Positions 16,261-23,796 of a DNA stretch of 40,669 bases are shown here, piece by piece. The position numbers were made by a program, and so were the translations under genes. The notes beneath the pieces are model-generated. The model did not search any database. It was not told where the DNA came from and was given only the letters and a program-made list of their open reading frames with translations. Position 1 is the first letter of the stretch; each line of letters opens with the position of its first letter. The stretch lies in contig JAHLLK010000054.1 of the NCBI GenBank assembly GCA_020444165.1, forward strand, positions 1 through 40,669, given 5' to 3'. The stretch comes from Deltaproteobacteria bacterium. GTDB taxonomy: Bacteria > Desulfobacterota > Desulfarculia > Desulfarculales > Desulfarculaceae.

Positions 16261-16336
16261 TCCCGGCAGGGGATGCGTCCGGTCCAGTTTGCCGGCGCCG
16301 CCCCTGCCGGGAATCTCAGCCCCGGCCTGGCCGGGG
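16261..16336. other. Two successive hairpins between livK-like and livH-like genes
   Basis: The first stem has perfect 12-base arms (16261-16272, 16301-16312) around a 28-base loop. The second is CCCCGGCC (16320-16327) against GGCCGGGG (16329-16336). No T-run follows. In transporter operons such stems after the binding-protein gene often protect its mRNA or lower downstream readthrough, which would give excess receptor over membrane subunits. Confidence 0.5.
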
Positions 16337-16354
16337 TGGAGCGGAAATAGTCCC

Positions 16355-17209
16355 ATGATCGGTCAAATCATCCTGGATGGCGTGGTGCTGGGGGGGATCT
16401 ACGCCTTGGTGAGCATCGGCCTGACCATCATCTTCGGGGTGATGCGCATCATCAACTTCGCCCACGGCGAGTTCCTGATGCTGGCCATGTACGCCACCTT
16501 CTGGATATTCGAGCTGTTCGGCCTGGACCCCTACGTCTCGGTCTGGCTGGTGGCGCCGATCATGTTCGTGGCCGGGGTGCTGGCCTACCGGCTGATCCTG
16601 CACCGCATCATCGACGCCCCGGAGCTGGCCCACGTCTTCGCCACCCTGGGGCTCAGCATCGCCCTGCAAGGCCTGGCCTTGTTTTTCTGGCAGGCAGATT
16701 TCCGCTCCGTGCCCACCGCCTATGGCTCCAAGCTCCTCACGGTATCCTCGGTGTTCGTGAGCCTGCCGCGGCTGGTCACCCTGATGGCGGCGGTGGCCAC
16801 CGTGGCCGGCCTGTCCCTGTTCCTCAGGAAGACCTTCACCGGCAAGGCCATCCGGGCCGCGGCCCAAGACCGGGTGGCCGCCCAGCTCATGGGCATCAAC
16901 CTCACCCACATCTACATGATCACCTTCGGGCTGGGGACCTTCACCCTGGGCTTGGCCGGAGCGGTCCTGATGCCGGTGTACGAGGTGTTTCCCACCATCG
17001 GCGGCTTGTTCGTGCTGGTCACTTTCGTGGTGGTGATCCTGGGCGGCCTGGGCAGCATCGCCGGGGCTCTGGTGGGCGGCTTGCTCATCGGCCTCATCGA
17101 GTCGATCAGCGGGTTCCTCCTGGCCCCGGACCTCAAGGAGGCCGTTTATTTCACCATGTTCGTTTTGATCCTCCTCTTCCGGCCCGCGGGGATCTTCGGC
17201 CGGGCCTGA
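16355..17209 (+). CDS. Liv-type ABC transporter permease (LivH-like)
   Basis: A 284-residue inner-membrane permease. It begins MIGQIILDGVVLGGIYALVSIGLTIIFGVMRIINFAHGEF, the canonical LivH opening, and has about eight hydrophobic helices. The EAA-like cytoplasmic loop is GKAIRAAAQDRVAAQLMGIN around residue 168. The ATG at 16355 is chosen because translation from 16289 would add a charged Pro-rich leader across the hairpin region. It pairs with the fused LivM-LivG protein downstream. Confidence 0.93.
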   Translation: MIGQIILDGVVLGGIYALVSIGLTIIFGVMRIINFAHGEFLMLAMYATFWIFELFGLDPYVSVWLVAPIMFVAGVLAYRLILHRIIDAPELAHVFATLGLSIALQGLALFFWQADFRSVPTAYGSKLLTVSSVFVSLPRLVTLMAAVATVAGLSLFLRKTFTGKAIRAAAQDRVAAQLMGINLTHIYMITFGLGTFTLGLAGAVLMPVYEVFPTIGGLFVLVTFVVVILGGLGSIAGALVGGLLIGLIESISGFLLAPDLKEAVYFTMFVLILLFRPAGIFGRA

Positions 17210-17237
17210 GGCCGGGCGGCAGCAAGGACGGTAAGCC

Positions 17238-19058
17238 ATGGCAGACCCAGACATCGCATCCGCCAGACCGCCCCAGAAGGTTCTCTATGTGAGCCTGGCC
17301 GCGGCGGCCATCCTCTACCTGGTGGTCTCCCTGGTGCACAACCCCTTTGCCGGGGACATCCTCACCTCGGTGTTCCTCATGGCCGGCCTCAGCCTCTCCT
17401 GGAACATCCTGGGCGGGTACACCGGCCAGTTTTCCCTGGGCCATGCCGGGTTCTTCGGCATTGGGGCCTACACCTCCACCCTCTTGCTGACCCATTTCCA
17501 GGTGAACCCCTGGCTGGGCCTGGTGGCCGGCGGGGTGGTGGCCGCGGTGGTGGGCGGGCTGATCTTCTACCCCAACTTCCGGCTCCGGGGCATCTTCTTC
17601 TGCCTGGCCTCCCTGGCCTTCACCGAGGTGGTGCGCATCCTGGCCGTGCATTTCCGGGGTCTGACCGAAGGGGCCATGGGCATCACCATCCCCTTCCGCG
17701 AGGGCTGGACCCACCTGATGTTCCGGGACAAGACCGGCTACATGCTCATCGCCCTCACCTTCATGCTCTTGTTGGCCGCGGTGACCTGGCGCCTGGAGCA
17801 CTCGCGCTTCGGCTTCAAGATGCTGGCCGTGCGGGAAGACGAGGAAACCGCCGAGACCTTGGGCATCAGCTCGGCCAAGACCAAGCTCTACGCCACCCTG
17901 GTCAGCGCCTTTTTCACCGGCTGTTTGGGCACGGTGTACGCCAACTACACCCTGATGATCGACCCGGACTCGGTGTTCAGCGTCATGCTCTCGGTGGAGT
18001 TCGCCCTCTTGGCCATCCTGGGCGGCATCGGCACCATCCTGGGGCCCATCATCGGGGCCTTCATCCTGGTGCCCATCGACACCCTGATGCGGGGCTACCT
18101 GGGCCAGGCCCAGCAAGGGCTCAGCTTCTTTGCCTACGGCACCCTGTTGATCGTGGTGGTGCTGTTCCTGCCCCACGGGGTGGTGTCCTGGTTCAACCGT
18201 CTTACCTCCCGCGCGGGGGGCGGCGCGGCCGCAGACCCGGCCCCGGCCCAGCCAGAGCCGGCCCCGGCCGTGGTTTGCACCCCCTTCCCAGATCCCGCTG
18301 ATCCCCCTCTGGCCGCGCCGCCCCCCGCGCGGGAGGTGCTGTTGACCGTGCAGGACGTGTCCAAAAACTTCGGTGGGCTTCGGGTGATCAACAACCTCAG
18401 CCTGGAGGTGCACGGGGGCGAGGTGGTGGGGCTCATCGGGCCCAACGGCGCCGGCAAGACCACCCTGTTCAACCTGCTGTGCGGGTTCCACCGCCCGGAC
18501 GGCGGCCGGGTGATCTTTGACGGCCGGGACATCACCGGGCTCCGACCCGCCAACCGCATCGCCCGCCTGGGCCTGGCCCGCACCTTCCAGATCGTCAAAC
18601 CCCTCCCCGGGCTCACCGTGCTGGAGAACGTGGTGGCCGGGGCGGTGGAAAGCTCCGCGGACATCAGCGAGGCCCGGGAGCGCAGCCAGGAGATCATCCG
18701 GCTCACCAGCCTGGAACGCTACCAGGACGCCAAGGCCACCTCGCTGCCCCTGGCCGGGCGCAAACGCCTGGAGGTGGCCCGGGCCCTGGCCACCCGGCCC
18801 AAGCTGATCCTGTTGGACGAGGTCATGGCCGGCCTGAACCCCACCGAGATCGAGCAGGCCATCGGGCTCATCGAGCGGATCAAGGCCACCGGGGTGAGCC
18901 TGTTGGTCATCGAACACGTGATGAAAGCCATCATGCGCCTGGCCGACCAGGTGGTGGTCATCCACTACGGCGAGAAGATTTTCCAGGGTACGCCCCAGGC
19001 GGCGAGCTGCAACCAAGAGGTGATCTCCGCCTACCTGGGCAAGGAGTACCAGCCATGA
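17238..19058 (+). CDS. Fused Liv-type permease and ATPase (LivM-LivG)
   Basis: A 606-residue fusion. Residues 1 to about 318 are a LivM-type permease (SLSWNILGGYTGQFSLGHAGFFGIGAY and the loop FKMLAVREDEETAETLGIS). A Pro/Ala-rich linker spans about 320-360. The rest is a LivG-type ATPase with Walker A GPNGAGKTT at 401-409, the Liv-specific RTFQIVKPLPGLTVLENV, signature LPLAGRKRLEVARAL and Walker B ILLDEVMAGLNP. The fusion ties one ATPase to one permease and so fixes the stoichiometry of the complex. The last bases overlap the LivF-type start. Codon use is uniform across the junction, and no frameshift is visible. Confidence 0.93.
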   Translation: MADPDIASARPPQKVLYVSLAAAAILYLVVSLVHNPFAGDILTSVFLMAGLSLSWNILGGYTGQFSLGHAGFFGIGAYTSTLLLTHFQVNPWLGLVAGGVVAAVVGGLIFYPNFRLRGIFFCLASLAFTEVVRILAVHFRGLTEGAMGITIPFREGWTHLMFRDKTGYMLIALTFMLLLAAVTWRLEHSRFGFKMLAVREDEETAETLGISSAKTKLYATLVSAFFTGCLGTVYANYTLMIDPDSVFSVMLSVEFALLAILGGIGTILGPIIGAFILVPIDTLMRGYLGQAQQGLSFFAYGTLLIVVVLFLPHGVVSWFNRLTSRAGGGAAADPAPAQPEPAPAVVCTPFPDPADPPLAAPPPAREVLLTVQDVSKNFGGLRVINNLSLEVHGGEVVGLIGPNGAGKTTLFNLLCGFHRPDGGRVIFDGRDITGLRPANRIARLGLARTFQIVKPLPGLTVLENVVAGAVESSADISEARERSQEIIRLTSLERYQDAKATSLPLAGRKRLEVARALATRPKLILLDEVMAGLNPTEIEQAIGLIERIKATGVSLLVIEHVMKAIMRLADQVVVIHYGEKIFQGTPQAASCNQEVISAYLGKEYQP

Positions 19059-19762
19059 TGCTCTCTCTCCGGGACCTGGACGTGGGCTACGGCGACCTCC
19101 TGGCCGTGGAGGGGGCGGCGCTGGAAGTGGACGCCGGCCAGATCGTGACCCTGCTGGGCTCCAATGGGGCCGGCAAGACCACCCTGATCCGCACCATCTC
19201 CGGCCTTTTGAAGCCCCGGCGGGGGGTGGTGGAGTTCGAGGGCGAGGCCTTGAACTGCTTCGGCCCCCACCAGATCGTGGAGCGGGGGGTGATCCAGGTG
19301 CCCGAGGGGCGGCTGTTGTTCCCGGAGATGACCGTGGGCGACAACCTCCGCCTGGGGGCCTACAGCTCCCGGGCCCGGGGCGCCTTGGCCGCGACCCTGG
19401 CCGAGGTGCTGGAGTTGTTCCCCTTCCTCAAGGACCGCCAGGACCAGTTGGCCGGCACCCTTTCGGGCGGGGAGCAGCAGATGGTGGCCATCGGCCGTGG
19501 GCTCATGGCCCGGCCCAAGCTCCTGATGCTGGACGAGCCCTCCCTGGGCCTGGCCCCCATCGTGGTGGAGGAGATTTTCCGGGTCATCCAGGCCATCCGG
19601 GAGCGGGGTACCTCCATCCTGCTGGTGGAGCAGAACGTGTTCCAGGCCCTCCGGGTGGCTGACATAGCTTTTGTAATTGAAAACGGCAATATAGCTTACT
19701 CGGGCGCGGCGGACGCCATGCTGGACGACCCGCGCATCCGGGAATCCTACCTGGGCCTGTGA
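19055..19762 (+). CDS. Liv-type ABC transporter ATPase (LivF-like)
   Basis: A 235-residue ATPase with Walker A GSNGAGKTT (about residues 34-42), Q-loop and PEGRLLFPEMTVGDNL block, signature LSGGEQQMVAIGRGL, Walker B LLMLDEPSLGLAP and switch His replaced by Gln-type VEQN, all normal for LivF. The ATG overlaps the stop of the fused LivM-LivG gene by four bases (ATGA), indicating coupled translation. It completes a Liv-type importer in which one receptor, one LivH permease, one LivM-LivG fusion and one LivF subunit make the transporter. Confidence 0.94.
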   Translation: MMLSLRDLDVGYGDLLAVEGAALEVDAGQIVTLLGSNGAGKTTLIRTISGLLKPRRGVVEFEGEALNCFGPHQIVERGVIQVPEGRLLFPEMTVGDNLRLGAYSSRARGALAATLAEVLELFPFLKDRQDQLAGTLSGGEQQMVAIGRGLMARPKLLMLDEPSLGLAPIVVEEIFRVIQAIRERGTSILLVEQNVFQALRVADIAFVIENGNIAYSGAADAMLDDPRIRESYLGL

Positions 19763-19778
19763 GGCCGGGAAAAGGCAG

Positions 19779-20540
19779 ATGATCGCGCACCGCATCATTC
19801 CTCTCGTGCTGGGCCGCCTGCACCTGGAGCTGGGCCTGATGACCTACCGCCTCAACTACGGGGTCCGGGAGTGGCTGCCCATCGTGGCCTGGTATATCGA
19901 GGGCCCGCAAGAGCACATCCTGGTGGACAGCGGCATCTCGGCCGCGGACATGGCCTGGTACACGGATACTCCCAGCGAGGATCTCCAGACCTTTGAAGAG
20001 GCCCTGGCCCGGGTGGGGCGTACGCCCGACGACATCGACCTGGTGATCCAGACCCATTTGCACTGCGACCACGTGGGCAACACCCCCCGTTGCACCCGGG
20101 CCAAGGTGGTGGTGCAGCGTTCCGAGTTGGCCTATGCCCAGGCGCCGCACCCCATGCAGGGCTACCTCTACAACCCCGAGGTCTTGCGGGGGCTCCGCTT
20201 TCAGGTGGTGGAGGGCGACCGCGAGATCGTGCCGGGGGTGGAGGTGATCCATCTGCCCAGCCACACCCCGGGCACCCAGGCGGTGAGCGTCACCACCCGG
20301 GCCGGCCGGGCGGTGATCAGCGGCATGTGCTGCATCGGGCAGAATTTCGCCCCGCCCAAACCGGCCAAATGGCCCCAACAGCGCCATTGGTGGGAGGTGA
20401 CGCCGCCGGGCAACTTCCTGAACCTTTACGAGGCGTTCGACAGCACGCTCCGGCTCAAGGGCCTGGCGGACATCCTGCTGCCCCAACACGATCCCTCGTT
20501 GTTCCAGATCACCGAGATTCCCGCCCCGGAAGGGGACTAG
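19779..20540 (+). CDS. MBL-fold metallo-hydrolase, lactonase-like
   Basis: A 253-residue metallo-beta-lactamase-fold protein. The dinuclear metal motif HxHxDH is intact (THLHCDHVGN: His93, His95, Asp97, His98), with a further His in HLPSHTPGT near residue 160 and a C-terminal His in LLPQHDPS. Layout and length resemble N-acyl-homoserine lactone lactonases and related ring-opening hydrolases. In this operon a role on a lactone or thioester intermediate of the imported substrate is more likely than quorum quenching. It starts 16 bases after the transporter, so it belongs to the same transcript. Confidence 0.87.
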   Translation: MIAHRIIPLVLGRLHLELGLMTYRLNYGVREWLPIVAWYIEGPQEHILVDSGISAADMAWYTDTPSEDLQTFEEALARVGRTPDDIDLVIQTHLHCDHVGNTPRCTRAKVVVQRSELAYAQAPHPMQGYLYNPEVLRGLRFQVVEGDREIVPGVEVIHLPSHTPGTQAVSVTTRAGRAVISGMCCIGQNFAPPKPAKWPQQRHWWEVTPPGNFLNLYEAFDSTLRLKGLADILLPQHDPSLFQITEIPAPEGD

Positions 20541-20566
20541 GTCCCCCGGCGTCAAGGGAGAGAGCC

Positions 20567-21751
20567 ATGCAAGACCTGTTCAAGATGAGCCCGGTGTTCC
20601 AGTTCCAACTGCCGCGGAAGGTCATCTTTGGCAACGAAGCCGCCGCCCGGGTGGGCGAGGAAGCCCGCGCGGCTTTCGGGGGCCGCACGGTGCTGTTGAT
20701 CAGCGACCGGGGGGTGAAGGCCGCCGGCCTGACCCAGGGGGTGGAGGCTTCGCTGGCCGCGGCGGGCTACCGGGTGGTGCTCTACGACCAAGTGGCCCCC
20801 GACGCGCCGCTGTCCCGGGTGCTGGAGTGCGCCGCCTTGGGCCGGCGCGAAAAGGCCGACGTGGTGGTGGGCCTGGGCGGCGGCAGCACCATCGACACGG
20901 CCAAGGCGGTGTCCTTCATGGTGCCCTGGTCCGGGGACATCCGGGAGCAGCTCGGCAACAACCAGGTGACCGTGGAGGGCCTGCCCAAGGTGTTCATCCC
21001 CACCACGGCCGGCACCGGCAGCGAACTGTCCCACACCTTTGTGCTCTATGACGACACCAACCACGTGAAGCTCACCTCCTACAGCCCCCGCACCTTTGCG
21101 GACCTGGCCATCATCGACCCCACCCTGACCCTGAACCTGCCGCCCCGGGTGACGGCCGAGAGCGGGGTGGACGCCTTTTCCCACGCCTTGGAGTCCTACG
21201 TCACGGTGAAGGCCAACCCGCTCTCCGAGCTGTTGTCCCTCCGGGGGGTGGAGATGATAGCCCGGCATCTGCGCCGGGCCTACACCGCCGGGCCCTCGGA
21301 CCTGGAGGCCCGCTACGCCATGTGCTTCGGGGTGAGCATGGGCACCATGGCCATCCGCAGCAGCGGAGTGGGGGCCATCCACGCCACCTGCTACCCCCCG
21401 GCCGCCAGGCACCAGCTCTCCCACGGGGTGGCCATCGCGCTCCTGATGCCCGCGGTGATGCGCTACAACCTCACGGCCAACCCGGCCAAGTACGCGGCCG
21501 TGGCCGAGGTCATGGGCGAGGACCTCCAGGGCCTCAGCCAGGAAGAGGCGGCCCAGGCCGCGGTCAGCGCGGTGAGCCGCCTGATCGCCGACGTGGGTCT
21601 GCCCACCCGCCTCCGCGAGGTGGGGGTGAAACGGGAGGATTTCCCCGGCTTCGCGGCCACGGTGCTGGGGAACTACCCCCACCACATCGCCAACAACCCC
21701 CGCCCGGCCGGGCTGGAGGACCTGGTGGCCATTTACGAATCGGCCTACTGA
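20567..21751 (+). CDS. Iron-containing (type III) alcohol dehydrogenase
   Basis: A 394-residue member of the Fe-ADH family. The NAD-binding GGGSTIDTAK motif is near residue 105, followed by PTTAGTGSE. Metal ligands are visible: the DAFSHALES Asp and His, GAIHATC His, and the HQLSHGVA His. It would oxidise a primary alcohol or reduce an aldehyde. The start at ATG 20567 follows AAGGGAGAGAGCC; the longer upstream frame overlaps the MBL gene and is rejected. Together with the aldehyde dehydrogenase at the operon end (36682) it could run alcohol to aldehyde to acid. Confidence 0.93.
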   Translation: MQDLFKMSPVFQFQLPRKVIFGNEAAARVGEEARAAFGGRTVLLISDRGVKAAGLTQGVEASLAAAGYRVVLYDQVAPDAPLSRVLECAALGRREKADVVVGLGGGSTIDTAKAVSFMVPWSGDIREQLGNNQVTVEGLPKVFIPTTAGTGSELSHTFVLYDDTNHVKLTSYSPRTFADLAIIDPTLTLNLPPRVTAESGVDAFSHALESYVTVKANPLSELLSLRGVEMIARHLRRAYTAGPSDLEARYAMCFGVSMGTMAIRSSGVGAIHATCYPPAARHQLSHGVAIALLMPAVMRYNLTANPAKYAAVAEVMGEDLQGLSQEEAAQAAVSAVSRLIADVGLPTRLREVGVKREDFPGFAATVLGNYPHHIANNPRPAGLEDLVAIYESAY

Positions 21752-21773
21752 GACCGGAAAGGAGCTGTACCCC

Positions 21774-22127
21774 ATGGCCGAATTCCCCAGCAAGGCCTGG
21801 TTCCAGGCGCTCCAAGCGCGGGTGAACCAAGACCAGGAGTTCCAGGACGCGGCCCGCTGGTTCAACGGGCGGGTGGGCTGGCAGGTGGATGAGGAGGCCT
21901 TCAGCCTGGCCATCGACCGCTCCGGGGTGACGGAGGTGGCGGAGGGCCTGGGCCGGGACGCTTTCATCATGGCCGGGCCCCGGGCCGCCTGGGACGAGCT
22001 TCTGGCCAAGGGCACCATCAACCGCCTGTTCCGCCAGGGCAAGATCGCCATCCTGGGCGACAAGGTGGCGGCCATGCGGTTCTGGAAAATCCTCTGGTAC
22101 CTGACCGAGAACGCACGCGCGCTGTAA
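21774..22127 (+). CDS. SCP2-like small protein
   Basis: A 117-residue protein whose C-terminal half (WDELLAKGTINRLFRQGKIAILGD) resembles the end of SCP2 sterol-carrier domains. The N-terminal half has alternating Trp-rich strands (ARWFNGRVGWQVDEEAFSLAI). It has no signal peptide. GAAAGGAGCTGT precedes the ATG. It probably binds a hydrophobic ligand or CoA ester for the flanking dehydrogenase and hydrolase. Similarity to the SCP2 protein at 3552 is in fold pattern only, not close sequence identity, so the family assignment is moderate. Confidence 0.7.
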   Translation: MAEFPSKAWFQALQARVNQDQEFQDAARWFNGRVGWQVDEEAFSLAIDRSGVTEVAEGLGRDAFIMAGPRAAWDELLAKGTINRLFRQGKIAILGDKVAAMRFWKILWYLTENARAL

Positions 22128-22137
22128 GGGGGCTCCC

Positions 22138-22923
22138 ATGCCGTACTGCAACCTTTTGGACACCCGCTTCTACTTCGAGGACGAGGGCCAGGGCCCGGCC
22201 ATGGTCTTGGTGCACGGCGCGGCCCAGGACACCCTGAGCTGGCGCTTCACCGCGCCCCATCTGGCCGGCGCTTTCCGCACCTTTGCCGTGGACCTGCCGG
22301 GCCACGGCAAGTCCGACCGGGCGCCCCAGGGGGTGATCCGGCGCACCCAGGACTACGCGGCCTATATCAACGCCTTCATCGCCTATTTGGACCTGGGTCC
22401 GGTGATCCTGGTGGGCCACTCCATGAGCGGCGGCAACATCCTGCAGGCCAGCCTGGACCAGCCCGGTCAGGTGGCCCTGGCCGTGCCCCTGGACGGAGCG
22501 GGCATGACTCTCAAGCAGGCGGTGTCCTATTCCGACGAGCTGATGGAGCTGATCACGGTCAACACCTATGACTACTGGGAGACCAACTTCCAGGCCCTGT
22601 GCGCCCCCCAGACCCCGCCGGAGCGGAAAAAACTCATCGCCGTGGAGGCCAAGCGCACCCCGGCCGAGATCATCCTGGGCGACCTCACCACCTACACCTC
22701 CTTTGATATCAGCCGGCGGGTGGGCGAGATCGCGGTGCCGGTGGGCCTGGTCACCGGCGAGGAGGACTGGTCCTGCACGGTGGACAACGTGCGGCGCACC
22801 TATGGGGAGCTCAAATGCCCCAAGGCCCTGGAGGTGTTGCCCGGAGTGGGGCACTTCCCCCACATGGAAGCGCCCGAGGCCTTTGCCGCGGCGGTGAAGC
22901 GCCTGGTGGCCACGCTGCTGTAA
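22138..22923 (+). CDS. Alpha/beta hydrolase
   Basis: A 261-residue alpha/beta-hydrolase-fold protein. The oxyanion region is LVHGAAQDTLSW, the nucleophile elbow is GHSMSGG with Ser95, and the catalytic His is His239 in GVGHFPHME. Asp candidates lie in TGEEDWSCTVDN. The pattern is that of small-molecule esterases, C-C hydrolases or CoA-ester hydrolases. It begins ten bases after the SCP2-like gene and 15 bases before the next gene. In this operon it could hydrolyse an ester or thioester of the imported compound, but specificity cannot be read. Confidence 0.88.
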   Translation: MPYCNLLDTRFYFEDEGQGPAMVLVHGAAQDTLSWRFTAPHLAGAFRTFAVDLPGHGKSDRAPQGVIRRTQDYAAYINAFIAYLDLGPVILVGHSMSGGNILQASLDQPGQVALAVPLDGAGMTLKQAVSYSDELMELITVNTYDYWETNFQALCAPQTPPERKKLIAVEAKRTPAEIILGDLTTYTSFDISRRVGEIAVPVGLVTGEEDWSCTVDNVRRTYGELKCPKALEVLPGVGHFPHMEAPEAFAAAVKRLVATLL

Positions 22924-22938
22924 ACGGGAGGCGCGAAC

Positions 22939-23796
22939 ATGAAAGCCCAGATCACCCTGACCGTGAACGAGGCCAAGCGGCTCATCGCCAAGGGCCTGGC
23001 CGCCCACCCGGCGGTGCGAAAGGCCTTGGCCGGCGGGCGCATCTTCCTGAAGGGCGGCACCACGGTCTCGGCCGTGGCCGAGGAGCTGGTGGGCCGGCCC
23101 CTGCGCATCTCCGGCCGCATCTCGCCCCGGGGCGCCAAGACCGCGGCCGACGCCGGCGGGGGGTTTCACTGCGCGCTCATCGAAAACGGGGAGCTTCTGG
23201 ACATCGAGGACCGGTTGCCGGAGGTGGTGGCCGGGCTGGGGGGCGACGACGTGGCTATCACCGGGGCCAACGCCATTGACGTGTACGGCAACGCGGCCCT
23301 CATGTTCGGGGCGCCGGGGGGCGGCGGCCCGGGGATCATCATCGCCGGCCTCATGGGCGAGATTCCCAATGTGTTCATCGCGGCGGGCTTGGAAAAATTG
23401 GTGCCCGGGCCCCTGACCGCGGTGACCCCCCGGGCGGCCCGCAAGGGCGTGGGCCTGTCCATGGGCATGGCCGTGGGTCTCACCCCCCTGGCCGGCGCCA
23501 TCATCTCCGAGGACCGGGCCCTGGCCCTGTTGGCCCCGGTGGAAGTCACGGTGATCGGCCGCGGCGGCCTCTGGGGAGCCGAGGGCGCCACCACCCTGTT
23601 GATTGAAGGCGAGGAGGGCCCGGTGCGGGAGGTGTTCCGCCTGGCCCAGGCGGTGAAAGGGGCCCAGCCCAGCGGCACCGAGCGCTCCCGGGCCGAGTGC
23701 GCCTTTCCCCACGCGAAATGCCGGGGCCACGTGGCCTGCATGTACAAGCGCCGCCAGGCCCCGGCGGGCCCCGAGCCCGGCCAGGGAGCGGAGTGA
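22939..23796 (+). CDS. Conserved-looking protein of unknown function with C-terminal Cys/His motif
   Basis: I do not recognise this 285-residue protein. It starts with an amphipathic helix (TVNEAKRLIAKGLAAHPAVRKAL) and a strand FLKGGTTVSAVAEEL. The centre is Gly-rich (ALMFGAPGGGGPGIIIAGLMGEIPNVFIAAGLEKL), like a nucleotide or phosphate-binding fold. The C-terminus carries Cys254, His258, Cys261, His264 and Cys267 within CAFPHAKCRGHVAC, possibly an iron-sulfur or zinc site, then a Pro/Gly tail. Coding signals are good (GGGAGGCGCGAAC before ATG, high GC3). Its stop overlaps the start of the MmgE/PrpD gene by one base, so it is a tight member of the operon and a likely pathway component. Confidence 0.85.
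   Translation: MKAQITLTVNEAKRLIAKGLAAHPAVRKALAGGRIFLKGGTTVSAVAEELVGRPLRISGRISPRGAKTAADAGGGFHCALIENGELLDIEDRLPEVVAGLGGDDVAITGANAIDVYGNAALMFGAPGGGGPGIIIAGLMGEIPNVFIAAGLEKLVPGPLTAVTPRAARKGVGLSMGMAVGLTPLAGAIISEDRALALLAPVEVTVIGRGGLWGAEGATTLLIEGEEGPVREVFRLAQAVKGAQPSGTERSRAECAFPHAKCRGHVACMYKRRQAPAGPEPGQGAE

Noticed and set aside
17151..19016. 621-codon - strand open frame opposite the LivM-LivG fusion
   Set aside because: Low-complexity antisense shadow; the + strand has clear Walker motifs and permease helices over the same bases.
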